Positions 1 through 12,250 of a stretch of 64,000 bases of DNA are shown one piece after another. Source of the DNA: JAAXGX01 sp965203565. GTDB taxonomy: Bacteria > Acidobacteriota > Vicinamibacteria > Vicinamibacterales > UBA8438. The stretch spans positions 1,612,001 to 1,676,000 of the forward strand of contig OZ241896.1 in assembly GCA_965203565.1 (NCBI GenBank). The letters run 5' to 3'. The translations under genes were made by a program, and so were the position numbers. Below the pieces are notes generated by a model. The model had not been told where the DNA came from, ran no database searches, and worked only from the letters and a program-made list of their open reading frames with translations. Position 1 is the first letter of the stretch. Each line of letters starts with the position of its first letter.

Positions 1-576
1 TTCGCGGGGATGCGGGTGAAGCGGCTGGCGGTCATCGGCGTCGTCGGGTTGCTGCTCTCTCCCGTCGCCTGGACCTACGCGCTCGAAGATTACCAGCGCA
101 CGCGGATTGCGAGCTTTCTCGATCCGGAGCAGGACCCCCGCGGCGCCGGATATCAGCAGATCCAGGCCCGCGTCACCGTCGGGTCGGGCGGCCTGACCGG
201 CCGAGGCTTCCTGCAGGGCACGCAGAGCCAGTACGACTTCCTGCCGGTCGCCCACAGCGACTTCGTCTTCTCGGCGTTGGCCGAGGAGCACGGGTTCGTC
301 GGCGTGCTGGTCGTGCTCGGACTGTACCTGTTCGTCATCATGCGGGCGCTGGACGCGGCGCGGTCGGCGAGGGACCGGATAGGCATGCTGCTCGTCGTGG
401 GCGTCACCGCCGGGTTCGCGTTCCAGGTGATCTACAACGTCACCATGTCGGCCGGACTGGCCCCGGTCAAGGGACTGACGCTGCCGCTGATGAGCTACGG
501 CGGATCGTCGCTGATCGCGACGCTGACCGGCTTCGGGCTCATCCTGAACGTCGGGATGCGCCGGATCACCCGTTGA
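1..576 (+). CDS. rodA: RodA/FtsW-family peptidoglycan polymerase, 3' part
   Basis: This is the C-terminal 191 residues of a SEDS-family membrane protein; the reading frame is open to base 1, so the gene starts outside the window. RodA polymerises glycan strands for the cell wall in the inner membrane as part of the elongation complex. Family signs are the extracellular stretch with GxGGLTGRGFLQGTQSQ, the PVAHSDFVFSALAEEHGF segment with its conserved His, Asp and Glu, and the last helices with MSYGGSS near the C-terminus. RodA fits better than FtsW because of the FLPVAHSDF wording and the short tail. It lies 37 bp upstream of rng, a common rod-shape gene neighbourhood. Confidence 0.93.
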   Translation, partial: FAGMRVKRLAVIGVVGLLLSPVAWTYALEDYQRTRIASFLDPEQDPRGAGYQQIQARVTVGSGGLTGRGFLQGTQSQYDFLPVAHSDFVFSALAEEHGFVGVLVVLGLYLFVIMRALDAARSARDRIGMLLVVGVTAGFAFQVIYNVTMSAGLAPVKGLTLPLMSYGGSSLIATLTGFGLILNVGMRRITR

Positions 577-613
577 CCGCCGCCTGACGCTCCATGCGCG
601 CCGAACGCCGTCC

Positions 614-2143
614 ATGAACAAGGAACTGATCATTGCGTCGTCTCCCCACGAGACGACGGCCGCGATCCTCGAGGACGATCAGGTCGCCGAGATCCACGTC
701 GAGCGCGCCAGCCAGCGCGGCGCCGTCGGGAACGTCTACAAGGGCCGGGTGTCGAAGGTGCTGCCGGGCATGCAGTGCGCGTTCGTAGACATCGGCCTCG
801 AACGCGACGCGTTCCTGTACGTCTCCGACGTGGTCGACACCGTGGAGCAGTTCGAGCGGCTCGCGGCGGGCGATTCCGATCCGGACGACGCGGGTGGCGA
901 CGAGCCGCCGTACGGCGCGAATCCGGACGGAAAGATCGAGGATCTCCTCGAGGCGGGGCAGGAGATCGTCGTCCAGGTCGCCAAGGATCCGCTCGGGACG
1001 AAGGGCGCCCGGATCACGTCGCACGTGGCGCTGCCGGGCCGTTTCCTGGTCTTCATGCCGACCGTCGACCATATCGGCGTCTCGCGGAAGATCGACGGCC
1101 GGGGCGAGCGCGGGCGGCTGCGCGGCATCGTCAAGCGGTTTCGCGAGGAGCACGGGTTCACCGGGGGCGTCATCCTGCGGACGGCGGCGTCCGGCCGTCC
1201 CGAAGAAGACATCGCGGCCGACCTGTCGTACTTCCACCAGCTCTGGAGCGACGCCCGGCGGAGGAACGAGAAGGCGCGCGCGCCGGCCGTGATCCACCGC
1301 GAGGAAAGCCTGGTGACGAAGCTCCTCCGGGATTTCCTGACGGGCGACTTCAGCGCGATCCGGATCGACGACGCCCGCGAGCACGAGCGCGCGGTGCAGC
1401 TGATCGAACGGATCATGCCCGGCCTCGTCTCGCGGACGCACCACTACACGAAGGAGTTCCCGATCTTCGACGAGTACGGCGTGCAGGCGGAGATCGACAA
1501 GGCGCTGCGGAGCAAGGTGTGGCTCAAGTCGGGCGGGTACATCGTCGTGAACCACACCGAAGCGCTGGTGGCGATAGACGTCAACACCGGCCGCTACGTC
1601 GGGAAGCGGACCGGCCGGCTCGAGGACACGATAGTCAGGACGAACCTGGAGGCGGCGAAGGAGATCGTCCGCCAGATCCGCCTGCGCGACCTCGGCGGAA
1701 TCATCGTGCTCGACTTCATCGACATGGAGGAGCGCAAGAACCGCCAGCGCGTCCACCAGGCGCTGGAGCAGGAGCTGCGGAAGGACCGGTCGCCGTCCAA
1801 GGCGGTGCAGGTGTCGGAGTTCGGATTGATCGTCGTCACGCGCAAGCGCGCCAAGCAGAGCCTGGAGCGGCAGTTGACCGACCCGTGCCCTTACTGCTCG
1901 GGCAGCGCGGTCATCAAGGCTACGCCGACCATCTGCCACGACATCCTGCTGGAGATGCGAAAGCTCTCGGCCGACCTGAACGGCCACGCGGTGGCGCTGC
2001 GCGTGAATCCGGACGTCGCCCGCGCGTTGCAGCACGAAGAACGCGGCGTGCTCCATGCCATCGAGCAGCTCCTCGGCCCGCGCCTGACGATAAGGCCGGA
2101 CGCGCAACTGCACCACGAGCAGTTCGACGTCATGACGCTGTAG
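614..2143 (+). CDS. rng: Ribonuclease G (RNase E/G family)
   Basis: A 509-residue endoribonuclease that cuts single-stranded AU-rich RNA in rRNA maturation and mRNA decay. An S1 RNA-binding domain begins near residue 36 (GNVYKGRVSKVLPGMQCAFV) and is interrupted by an acidic insert at about 80-105. The catalytic magnesium-binding aspartates are visible in VAIDVNTGR (about residue 322) and in GGIIVLDFIDME (about 366). The zinc-link CPYCSG lies near 425 and joins two monomers in this family. The length matches RNase G rather than RNase E, since no long C-terminal scaffold is present. It follows rodA closely and is probably co-transcribed with it. Confidence 0.96.
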   Translation: MNKELIIASSPHETTAAILEDDQVAEIHVERASQRGAVGNVYKGRVSKVLPGMQCAFVDIGLERDAFLYVSDVVDTVEQFERLAAGDSDPDDAGGDEPPYGANPDGKIEDLLEAGQEIVVQVAKDPLGTKGARITSHVALPGRFLVFMPTVDHIGVSRKIDGRGERGRLRGIVKRFREEHGFTGGVILRTAASGRPEEDIAADLSYFHQLWSDARRRNEKARAPAVIHREESLVTKLLRDFLTGDFSAIRIDDAREHERAVQLIERIMPGLVSRTHHYTKEFPIFDEYGVQAEIDKALRSKVWLKSGGYIVVNHTEALVAIDVNTGRYVGKRTGRLEDTIVRTNLEAAKEIVRQIRLRDLGGIIVLDFIDMEERKNRQRVHQALEQELRKDRSPSKAVQVSEFGLIVVTRKRAKQSLERQLTDPCPYCSGSAVIKATPTICHDILLEMRKLSADLNGHAVALRVNPDVARALQHEERGVLHAIEQLLGPRLTIRPDAQLHHEQFDVMTL

Positions 2144-2233
2144 CGGGCGTCTTGACGGCATTCGAGAACGCCCGAATCCGACCCACGGACTGCGCTTGCG
2201 CCGCTGTCACGGCCGACACCGGCGTAACTCCAG

Positions 2234-2908
2234 TCAGCGGGCGCCGTGCAGCGCGCGCAGGCGCGACCGGTCGGCCGGCGTCAGCGGCAGGAACCGCTGC
2301 TCGTACGCGTCGATCGGCGCCGTCCGGCACGGGCTGCACATGAGCGCGGCGGGGTGGTCGTTGTGGACCAGGCCGAGCGCGTGGCCCAGCTCGTGCGCCA
2401 CCACGTTGTGCGCGGCGGCCGGGTTCTCCCGGGGATCGGTCGACCGCGCGCCGATGGCGACGAAGTACCGGCCGGTCCGATCGATCGGCCACGCGAACGA
2501 CATCAGGTGCTGCCGGGACAGCAGGACGACGATGTCGCCCTCCAGGCCGTGCAGCTCGCGGGGCGCGCGGGGACCGATCTCCCCGGCCGAGATCCGCCCG
2601 GCCTGCCGCCACAGCTTCTGGGCGTAATTCTCCAGGGCGCGCTCGAGTCCGCGCGCGGCGGACGACGCCTCGATGAGCGCGGCCTCCAGCAGCCGCGGAC
2701 GCAGCCCCAGGTCGGCCAGCGTCCGGTTCCAGAACGCCAGCGCCTCGCGGGTCGCCGCCAGCCGCCCGTCGTCCGGCGCGGGGGTCAGGATCACCACCTG
2801 CCGGGCGCCGCCCGCCGCGCCGGGGCCGGCCGGCGCCGGCGCGGCGATCAGCGACAGGCTCGCCGCCAGCAACGTCCCGACGGCGCCGGATCGAAGGGTT
2901 CGCGGCAT
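2234..2908 (-). CDS. Secreted zinc metalloprotease (HELGHxxGLxH type)
   Basis: A 224-residue protein with an N-terminal signal peptide (MPRTLRSGAVGTLLAASLSL, then an Ala/Pro-rich cleavage region). It carries a metzincin-like zinc site HELGHALGLVHN at about residues 172-183, with the third His ligand inside the motif. Downstream lies a Met-containing stretch ALMCSPC that could serve as the Met-turn. The start was chosen because the signal peptide begins here and a TATAAT box lies 13 bases upstream. It is divergent from the propeller gene at 2966. The exact peptidase family is uncertain and the substrate is unknown. Confidence 0.8.
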   Translation of the reverse strand: MPRTLRSGAVGTLLAASLSLIAAPAPAGPGAAGGARQVVILTPAPDDGRLAATREALAFWNRTLADLGLRPRLLEAALIEASSAARGLERALENYAQKLWRQAGRISAGEIGPRAPRELHGLEGDIVVLLSRQHLMSFAWPIDRTGRYFVAIGARSTDPRENPAAAHNVVAHELGHALGLVHNDHPAALMCSPCRTAPIDAYEQRFLPLTPADRSRLRALHGAR

Positions 2909-2921
2909 GCGTGAAACGGCG

Positions 2922-2927
2922 ATTATA
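2922..2927 (-). promoter_or_regulatory. -10 box of the metalloprotease gene
   Basis: A perfect TATAAT read on the minus strand, 13 bases before the start codon at 2908. The implied leader is only a few bases long, as for several other genes in the window. No convincing -35 hexamer was seen. Confidence 0.5.
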
Positions 2928-2952
2928 GCGGCCGGATCCCGGGCGCCGGCTG

Positions 2953-2958
2953 TAGAAT
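2953..2958 (+). promoter_or_regulatory. -10 box of the propeller gene
   Basis: TAGAAT, 7 bases upstream of the ATG at 2966. It overlaps another in-frame ATG at 2957, which argues that 2966 is the real start and that the transcript is leaderless or nearly so. Confidence 0.4.
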
Positions 2959-2965
2959 GTCGGAC

Positions 2966-4212
2966 ATGACGATGCGCGGCTTCGGACGGGTCGGACGGGG
3001 ACTGGCGCTGCTGGCGGCGCTGCACGTCGGCGCCGCGCACGCCGGCGCGGGCGACTGGCCGGAGTTCCGCGGGCCGGACGGACAGGGCCACTCGGCCGAG
3101 CGGGGGTTGCCGGTCGAGTGGAGCGAGTCGCGGAACGTGGCGTGGAAGACGGCCGTGCCCGGACTCGGATGGTCGACGCCGGCGATTGCGGACGGCCGCG
3201 CCTGGGTCACGACGGCGACGGCCGATGGCGAGGGCGGATCGCTCCGCCTGCTGGCGTTCGACGTCGAGTCGGGACGGAAGGCGGTTGACGCCGAGCTGTT
3301 CCGCACCACCGACGAGAGCGCCCCCAACCCGAAGAACAGCCTGGCGTCGCCGTCGCCGATCGTCGACGGCGACCGCGTGTACGCGCACTTCGGCACGTAC
3401 GGCACCGCCGCGCTGACGACCGGCGGCGACATGGTGTGGACCGCGCGGTTCACCTGCGAGACGCAGCACGGCAACGGCGGCTCCCCGATTCTGCACGACG
3501 GCCTGCTGATCCTGAGCTGCGACGGCTTCGACGCCGCGTTCGTCGTCGCCCTCGACGCGCGGACCGGCGCGGTCCGCTGGAGGACGGACCGCGACGAGCC
3601 GGTGTCGCAGGCGTACTCGACGCCGCTCGCCATCCGCGTCGGCGGCCGGGATCAGATCGTCAGCGTCGGGGCGTTCCGCACGTCGGCGTACGACCCGGCG
3701 ACCGGCGCCGAGATCTGGCGCGTGCGGTACGCGCGCGGCTTCTCGAACGTGCCGCGGCCGGTGTACGGCCGCGGCCTCGTCTACCTCGCCACCGGGTTCC
3801 AGACGCCGTCCGTGATCGCCGTGCGTCCCGACGGAGCGGGCGACGTCACCGACACGCACGTCGCGTGGCGGCTCCGCCGGGGGGCGCCGCACACTCCGTC
3901 CCCCCTGCTGGTCGGCGACGCGCTGTACGTCGTCAGCGACCAGGGCGTCGTCACCTGCGTGGACGCGGCGACCGGCGAAATCCGCTGGCGGGAGCGGATC
4001 GGCGGCAACTACTCCGCCTCCCCGGTCTTCGCCGACGGACGGATCTATTTCCAGAGCGAGGAAGGGAAGACGACCGTGGCCGCGCCCGGCGCCGAATTCC
4101 GCGCGCTGGCGACCAACCAGCTCGACGGCGCGACCCTCGCGTCGATGGCGGTCTCCGAAGGGGCGCTCTTCCTGCGCACGTCCACCCACCTGTACCGGAT
4201 AGGGGAGCGGCC

Positions 4213-4216
<4 letters not shown>
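2966..4216 (+). CDS. PQQ-like (BamB-type) beta-propeller protein, exported
   Basis: A 416-residue protein with a signal peptide (GLALLAALHVGAAHAGA) and a PQQ-like beta-propeller. Blade signatures of the type ALDARTGAVRW, DPATGAEIWRV and DAATGEIRWRE recur through the chain. The early DWPEFRGPDGQG segment is typical of Acidobacteria and Planctomycetes propeller proteins of this class. No active-site Cys pair or metal site of a true PQQ dehydrogenase is seen, so it is more likely a structural or binding protein than an enzyme. Its stop overlaps the start of the RND permease (ATGA at 4213), so the two are translationally coupled and may work together in the envelope. Confidence 0.8.
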
Positions 4217-7416
<3,200 letters not shown>

Positions 7417-7464
7417 CCCGCCGGGGGGTGTTCGTTCGCGGGACGGCCTGATAAGCTGCAGGCC

Positions 7465-9174
7465 ATGCATCTTCTTCGCGGCAGGATGGCGCGCGGCGTC
7501 GCGCTGGCGGCTATCGCGTGCGGACTGACGCCGGCCGGCGCGTCCGCGCAGGTCCCGTTCGAGCGGCTGCTCGAGGCGGCGGGCGAACCCGGCGACTGGC
7601 TGACCTATTCGGGCGACTACTTCAGCCGGCGCTACAGCGCGCTCGACCAGGTCGCTCCCGGCAACGTCGGAGACCTCGCGCTGCAGTGGGTGCACCAGGC
7701 GCCGGTCATCGGGCCGTGGCAGGCGACGCCGATCGTGGTCGACGGCGTCATGTACGTGACGCAGCGGCCGAACGACGTCGTCGCCCTCGACGCCCGGACG
7801 GGGCGGGCGTACTGGATCTACCGGCACCCGACGTCGCCCGAGCACCTGGCCTGCTGCGGGGCGAACAACCGCGGCGTGGCGGTGCTGGGCGACAAGGTGT
7901 TCATGGCCACGCTCGACGCCCACGTGGTGGCGATCGATGCGGCGACCGGCGTCGAGGTCTGGGACGTGGAGGTGGCGGACATGCGGGCGGCGTACGCCTT
8001 CACGCTGGCGCCGCTGGCCCTCGAGGACAAGGTGCTGGTCGGTTCGACCGGCGGCGATCAGGGCATCCGGGGGTTCATCGCGGCGCTCGACGCCGAGACG
8101 GGCGAGGAGGTCTGGCGCTTCCACACCATCCCGGGGCCGGGCGAGCCGGGTCACGAGACGTGGGAGCCGTGCCCGCCCGACCCGGCCACCTACTGCGACC
8201 CGGAAGCGTGGAGGCACGGCGGCGGCGCGGCCTGGATCACCGGCTCGTACGATCCGGAGCTCAATCTGACCTACTGGGGCGTCGGGAACCCGGGCCCCGA
8301 CTACAACCGGGCGCAACGGCCGGGCGACAACCTCTACACCTGCTCGGTGGTGGCGCTCGACGCCGATACCGGGGAGCTCCGCTGGCACTTCCAGTTCACG
8401 CCCGCCGACCTCTACGACTACGACGCGGTGCAGATCCCGGTCCTGGCGGACGTCACCCGCAACGGCGTCGAGTTCAAGGTGATGCTGTGGGCCAACCGCA
8501 ACGGGTTCTACTACGTGCTGGACCGGGCGACGGGCCGGTTCTACTCCGGGCGTCCGTTCGTGTCGGTGAACTGGGCCGAGGGGCTGGACGACAGCGGCCG
8601 GCCCGTCGAGACGCCGCAGCCGCCCGGCGCGCCGACCTACCCGGGGCTCCTCGGCGCGACGAACTGGTATTCGCCCGCCTACAGTCCGCGGACGGAGCTG
8701 TTCTACGTCCCGGCCTGGGAGGGTTACGCGACGGTCTTCGAAGCCGAGCCGCAGGTCTACGTCGAAGGGCGTTACTTCACGGGCCGCACGGCCGAGGGTT
8801 ATCCGCTGACCTACAGCCCCGTGCCGGACGCGCCGGTCGTGCCGATGACCCGGGGCCCGATCAACGACTGGACCGACGTGTCCGGGCAGGGCGCCGTCCT
8901 GGCCCTCGACGCGCTGACCGGCGAGCAGCAGTGGAAGTTCGAGCTGACGGACGTCATCTCGAGCGGCCTCCTGACGACCGCTTCGGACCTGCTGTTCGCG
9001 GGCCTGCGCTCCGGCTACTTCCAGGCGCTCGACGCCCGGACGGGGCGGCTGCTCTGGAAGACCAGCCTCGGCGGGCAGATCTCCAACGGACCGATGACCT
9101 ACGCGGTGGACGGCAGGCAGTACGTGTCGGTCATCGCCGGACACTCCCTCTCCACCTTCGCGCTGCGCGACTGA
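7465..9174 (+). CDS. PQQ-dependent alcohol dehydrogenase-like protein, exported
   Basis: A 569-residue periplasmic quinoprotein with a signal peptide ending at ASAQ. It has the eight-blade propeller wording of methanol/ethanol dehydrogenases, for example WLTYSGDYFSRRYSALDQ near the N-terminus and repeated ALDAxTGxxxW blade motifs. An adjacent cysteine pair (HLACCGANNRG, about residue 130) matches the disulfide that sits over PQQ in this family. No C-terminal haem c motif (CxxCH) is present, so electrons must pass to a separate cytochrome. The next gene follows after 14 bp and is probably in the same operon. Confidence 0.87.
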   Translation: MHLLRGRMARGVALAAIACGLTPAGASAQVPFERLLEAAGEPGDWLTYSGDYFSRRYSALDQVAPGNVGDLALQWVHQAPVIGPWQATPIVVDGVMYVTQRPNDVVALDARTGRAYWIYRHPTSPEHLACCGANNRGVAVLGDKVFMATLDAHVVAIDAATGVEVWDVEVADMRAAYAFTLAPLALEDKVLVGSTGGDQGIRGFIAALDAETGEEVWRFHTIPGPGEPGHETWEPCPPDPATYCDPEAWRHGGGAAWITGSYDPELNLTYWGVGNPGPDYNRAQRPGDNLYTCSVVALDADTGELRWHFQFTPADLYDYDAVQIPVLADVTRNGVEFKVMLWANRNGFYYVLDRATGRFYSGRPFVSVNWAEGLDDSGRPVETPQPPGAPTYPGLLGATNWYSPAYSPRTELFYVPAWEGYATVFEAEPQVYVEGRYFTGRTAEGYPLTYSPVPDAPVVPMTRGPINDWTDVSGQGAVLALDALTGEQQWKFELTDVISSGLLTTASDLLFAGLRSGYFQALDARTGRLLWKTSLGGQISNGPMTYAVDGRQYVSVIAGHSLSTFALRD

Positions 9175-9188
9175 ACACAGGAGGCAAC

Positions 9189-10169
9189 ATGTCAACTCGC
9201 TCGATGATCGCCGCCGCCGCCCTCGCGCTCGCCGCCGTCCCGGGCCGGCCGGCGCCCGCGCCGGCGCAGCCGGCCGGCGCCGCGGCGTGGACGCCCGCGG
9301 TGCTCGCCGACGGCCAGCCGGACATCCAGGGGACGTGGAACAACATCGACGCCCTGAGCACGCCGCTCGAGCTGCCCGAAGGGTTCTCGGGCCCCGACTT
9401 CTCGCCCGAAGACCTGCGGGCGATAGCCGCCGCCCGCGCCGCCGAGGCCGAGCGCCGCGCCGCCCTGCCGCGTCCGAAGAGCGTGGGCGCCTACGGGGAG
9501 CACTGGTTCGACTCGTTCTGGAACGAGGCGGAGAAGAGCGCGGCCCCGGCGCTGATCGTCGAGCCGCCGAGCGGCCGGATCCCCGACTGGACGCCGGCCG
9601 CGCACGAGATGCTGCGCTACAACCGGGAGCATCTGCACGACTCGTACGAGTACATGGAGTCGGCGGACCGCTGCATCACGCGCGGCGTGATCGGCATCAT
9701 GATGCCGGGCGTGTACAACAACGGCGCGCAGATCCTGCAGCCGCCCGGCTACGTCGTCATCCTGAGCGAGATGATCCACCGCGCCCGCATCATTCCGGTC
9801 GACGGGCGCGCGCGCCTCGACGACAGGATCCGCCAGTGGGAGGGCGACCCGCGCGGGCGCTGGGAGGGCGACACGCTCGTCGTCGAGTCGACCAACTTCC
9901 GCAACGTGCGCAGCATGCGCGGGGCGACCGCCAGCGTGCGGTCGCGGCAGACCGAGCGGCAGCGGCTGGTCGAGCGCTTCACCATCGTCGGCCCGGACAC
10001 CCTGGAGTACTCGCTCCACGTCGACGACCCGGAGACGTACGCCGCGCCCTGGACCGCAGCGTTCCCCCTCAAGCGCGACGACACGTACGACATCTACGAG
10101 TACGCCTGCCACGAGGGGAACTACTCGGTCCCGAACGCGCTCAGCGGCGCCCGCTTCAAGCAGGAGTAG
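9189..10169 (+). CDS. Secreted protein of unknown function, PQQ-dehydrogenase neighbour
   Basis: A 326-residue protein with a signal peptide (AAALALAAVPGRPAPAPAQ) and a good ribosome site (AGGAGG 6 bases before the ATG). I do not recognise a characterised function. Its wording (PDIQGTWNN near the N-terminus, RGRWEGDTLVVESTNF in the middle, YEYACHEGNYS near the end) belongs to a family of secreted proteins that I associate with Acidobacteriota and that often sit beside propeller dehydrogenases. Co-transcription with the dehydrogenase at 7465 suggests a periplasmic partner role. The gene ends exactly where the left flank of the defence operon begins. Confidence 0.7.
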   Translation: MSTRSMIAAAALALAAVPGRPAPAPAQPAGAAAWTPAVLADGQPDIQGTWNNIDALSTPLELPEGFSGPDFSPEDLRAIAAARAAEAERRAALPRPKSVGAYGEHWFDSFWNEAEKSAAPALIVEPPSGRIPDWTPAAHEMLRYNREHLHDSYEYMESADRCITRGVIGIMMPGVYNNGAQILQPPGYVVILSEMIHRARIIPVDGRARLDDRIRQWEGDPRGRWEGDTLVVESTNFRNVRSMRGATASVRSRQTERQRLVERFTIVGPDTLEYSLHVDDPETYAAPWTAAFPLKRDDTYDIYEYACHEGNYSVPNALSGARFKQE

Positions 10170-10212
10170 GCGTCGGCGCCGCGGCGCGACACGTCGGCGG
10201 GGACCCGGCTCG
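10166..10212. repeat. Possible degenerate copy of the dctP-end repeat
   Basis: Starting at the stop codon of the preceding gene, the sequence shares GTAGGCGT and then, with gaps, ACGTCGGCsGGGACCCG and CTCG with the 90-bp repeat at 20515-20604. If real it would mark the left edge of the defence island. The alignment needs gaps and the DNA is very GC-rich, so chance similarity is quite possible. Confidence 0.25.
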
Positions 10213-10241
10213 GTCCGCACTGCACTGATCGACCCTGCCCG

Positions 10242-10247
10242 TATAAT
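10242..10247 (+). promoter_or_regulatory. -10 box for the defence operon
   Basis: A perfect TATAAT in the 147-bp gap before the methyltransferase. It is the only strong promoter-like element seen before the five-gene operon at 10317-20533. No convincing -35 hexamer was seen. Confidence 0.45.
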
Positions 10248-10316
10248 CGTCGTACTGCGCGGTGACGCGGCGGCGCGTGGAGGCGCGGGAGCGGCGGATC
10301 GGAGGGAGGACGTCCG

Positions 10317-11459
10317 ATGGTGAGCAATCCCTTGGTGGAGGATTCGTCGACCGCGCGCGACACGTCGGCCCGGTATCCGTTCGCCGGATCGTCCGGCGGC
10401 GATTCGCAAGTCCGCGAGCGGGCGCCGTCGAACGAGTCGTCATTCGCTTTCGGCCGTCTTCCGAAAACCCTTCAGCAGCAGCTCGGGCCGCCCGCATCGG
10501 CGCCGCCGGCCGGCGGCGACACGCTGACCATCGACGCACTGCACCAGGGCGACGCGCGGGAGCTCGTTCCGCGGATCGCGTCCGGCAGCGTCGCCGTCAG
10601 CGTCTGGTCGCCGCCGTATTTCGTCGGCAAGTCGTACGAGGCGGGACTGAGCTTCGAGGATTGGCAGGCGCTCCTGCGCGACGTCATCGCGGCCCACTGG
10701 CCGGTGATCAAACCGGGCGGGTTCCTGGTCGTCAACATCGCCGACATCCTGTGCTTCCGCGATCCGTCGATGCCGCGGATCTCGGCCGAGACGATCGGCG
10801 CCCGCCGGCGGCGCGTCACCCGGGAGATGGCGCTCCAGGCCATGCGCGAGCACCCGGAGATGAACCGTCACCAGATTGCGGACCTGCTCGGTTGCAGCGA
10901 GCAGACGATAGACCGCCGGTTGAACGGCAACAACGTCCGGGGCGGGAAGTACGACAGTCAGACCCGCATCAGGATCGTGGGCGGACTTGTCGAGGAGTGG
11001 GCCGCGGCGGCCGGATTCTACGCATACGACCGCCGGGTCTGGGTGAAGGACGCCTGCTGGGAGAACAGCCGCTGGGCCAGCCTCTCGTACCGCGCGGTGG
11101 ACGAGTTCGAGTACCTCTACCTGTTCTGGAAGCCGGGCGTGACGAAGGTCGACCGGACTCGCCTCAGCCGTGACGAGTGGCGGGAATGGGGTTCCCGCGG
11201 CGTCTGGACGTTCCCGTCAGTGCGGCAGAACGACGACCACGAAGCCAAGTTTCCCGTGGAGCTGCCGACGCGGGTCATCCGGCTGCTGACCGATCCGGGC
11301 GAGGTCGTGCTCGATTGCTTCATGGGCAGCGGCACGACCGCCGTGGCGGCGGCGCGCCTGGACCGCCGATACGTCGGGATCGAGCTCCAGCCCCAGTACG
11401 TGACGATGGCCCGGCGCCGTCTCGCTGAAGAACGCCAACTGCGCCTGCCATGTTCGTGA
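10317..11459 (+). CDS. Type II DNA methyltransferase (beta class, probably N4-cytosine)
   Basis: A 380-residue modification enzyme. The catalytic motif IV is SPPY (VWSPPYFVG, about residue 97), the form usual for N4-cytosine methylases, and it precedes the AdoMet-binding motif I FMGSGTT (about 336), giving the beta-class order. Between them sits a helix-turn-helix-like segment (MNRHQIADLLGCSEQTIDRR, about 181-200), unusual inside such an enzyme, perhaps part of target recognition or autoregulation. A GGAGGGAGG ribosome site precedes the ATG. The 3' end overlaps the restriction gene by 10 bp, so the two form an R-M pair. A 55-bp piece of this gene (10761-10815) is duplicated at 20606. Confidence 0.88.
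   Translation: MVSNPLVEDSSTARDTSARYPFAGSSGGDSQVRERAPSNESSFAFGRLPKTLQQQLGPPASAPPAGGDTLTIDALHQGDARELVPRIASGSVAVSVWSPPYFVGKSYEAGLSFEDWQALLRDVIAAHWPVIKPGGFLVVNIADILCFRDPSMPRISAETIGARRRRVTREMALQAMREHPEMNRHQIADLLGCSEQTIDRRLNGNNVRGGKYDSQTRIRIVGGLVEEWAAAAGFYAYDRRVWVKDACWENSRWASLSYRAVDEFEYLYLFWKPGVTKVDRTRLSRDEWREWGSRGVWTFPSVRQNDDHEAKFPVELPTRVIRLLTDPGEVVLDCFMGSGTTAVAAARLDRRYVGIELQPQYVTMARRRLAEERQLRLPCS
10761..10815 (+). repeat. 55-bp segment duplicated at 20606-20660
   Basis: This internal part of the methyltransferase gene, coding from RDPSMPRISAETIGA onward, is identical base for base to 20606-20660, and similarity stops abruptly on both sides. Confidence 0.95.
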
Positions 11460-12169
11460 ATCCGCGAACGCTGCAGGACGACCTCGACACGCTCGAAGAG
11501 ATCGAGAAGGCGTCAGCACGGCTCGTCACGCAGGCGGTCATGGACTTCCGCGAGACCGCCGGTGACCTGTTCGCCAACGAGCGTGACCTGCCGCAGGATT
11601 TCGGAGAAGACATCACGCGCGAGGCGCTGGATGAGATGGGCGTCTCGCGGATACGACAACGTTTGTATGGAAAGATTGACTACAAGCGTGCGCGATACGT
11701 CTTCCATCCCGACTACGCGGTCCGACAGGCGTTGTTCGTGGACTCCAAGGCGGAAAAGACCAGCGGGGCGGCGACCGCAACGCTCCAGACGGCGCAAACT
11801 TCCCTGCGAATACGTCACATGCGGTCCGGATTGCCCGTGGACGAGCCCGGCGCGCTGCCCCCGGTTCTCGACATCGAGAACGGACCATTTCTCACGACCA
11901 CAATATTCGTGAAGTACAACTACCGGAACGCGGGCGATTCGTCGGCCCACCGCCTGGATTCGATCACGATCGCCGCGGTTCCGCACGCCTACCTTCAGAA
12001 GCGCTACAACCCGAGCGCTGCGGACACCATCTGGCGAACCGGGCGGAACGCGCCCTCTCGCGGCGAGTCGTTCCGGGTGCGGCTGGTGTTCGATCTGCTG
12101 GCCGGGAAGACCCGCTGGCGCGTCCAGCACGCGCCGGCGACTCCGGCCGACTTCACCTGGAGCGAGTAG
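11450..12169 (+). CDS. SfiI-like type II restriction endonuclease
   Basis: A 239-residue protein that I recognise as SfiI-like. SfiI is a tetrameric type IIF enzyme cutting GGCCNNNNNGGCC. The family wording is seen in IDYKRARYVFHP, FVDSKAEKT, TTTIFVKYNY and PHAYLQKRYNP, and in a later SPARGE-like NAPSRGESFRVR. The likely active site is Asp77 with Asp98-Ser-Lys100, matching the spacing of the PD-DxK site of SfiI as I recall it. The start overlaps the methyltransferase by 10 bp. Base composition is less GC-rich than the chromosomal genes nearby. The target site may differ from that of SfiI. Confidence 0.8.
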   Translation: MFVNPRTLQDDLDTLEEIEKASARLVTQAVMDFRETAGDLFANERDLPQDFGEDITREALDEMGVSRIRQRLYGKIDYKRARYVFHPDYAVRQALFVDSKAEKTSGAATATLQTAQTSLRIRHMRSGLPVDEPGALPPVLDIENGPFLTTTIFVKYNYRNAGDSSAHRLDSITIAAVPHAYLQKRYNPSAADTIWRTGRNAPSRGESFRVRLVFDLLAGKTRWRVQHAPATPADFTWSE

Positions 12170-12250
12170 AAACTGCGAAGCCCCGGCGCTTCATCCGGAG
12201 CGGCGGCAGCCGAGTCGTTCGGCCGGCAGCGGCGCCGCCTGGTCGACTGG

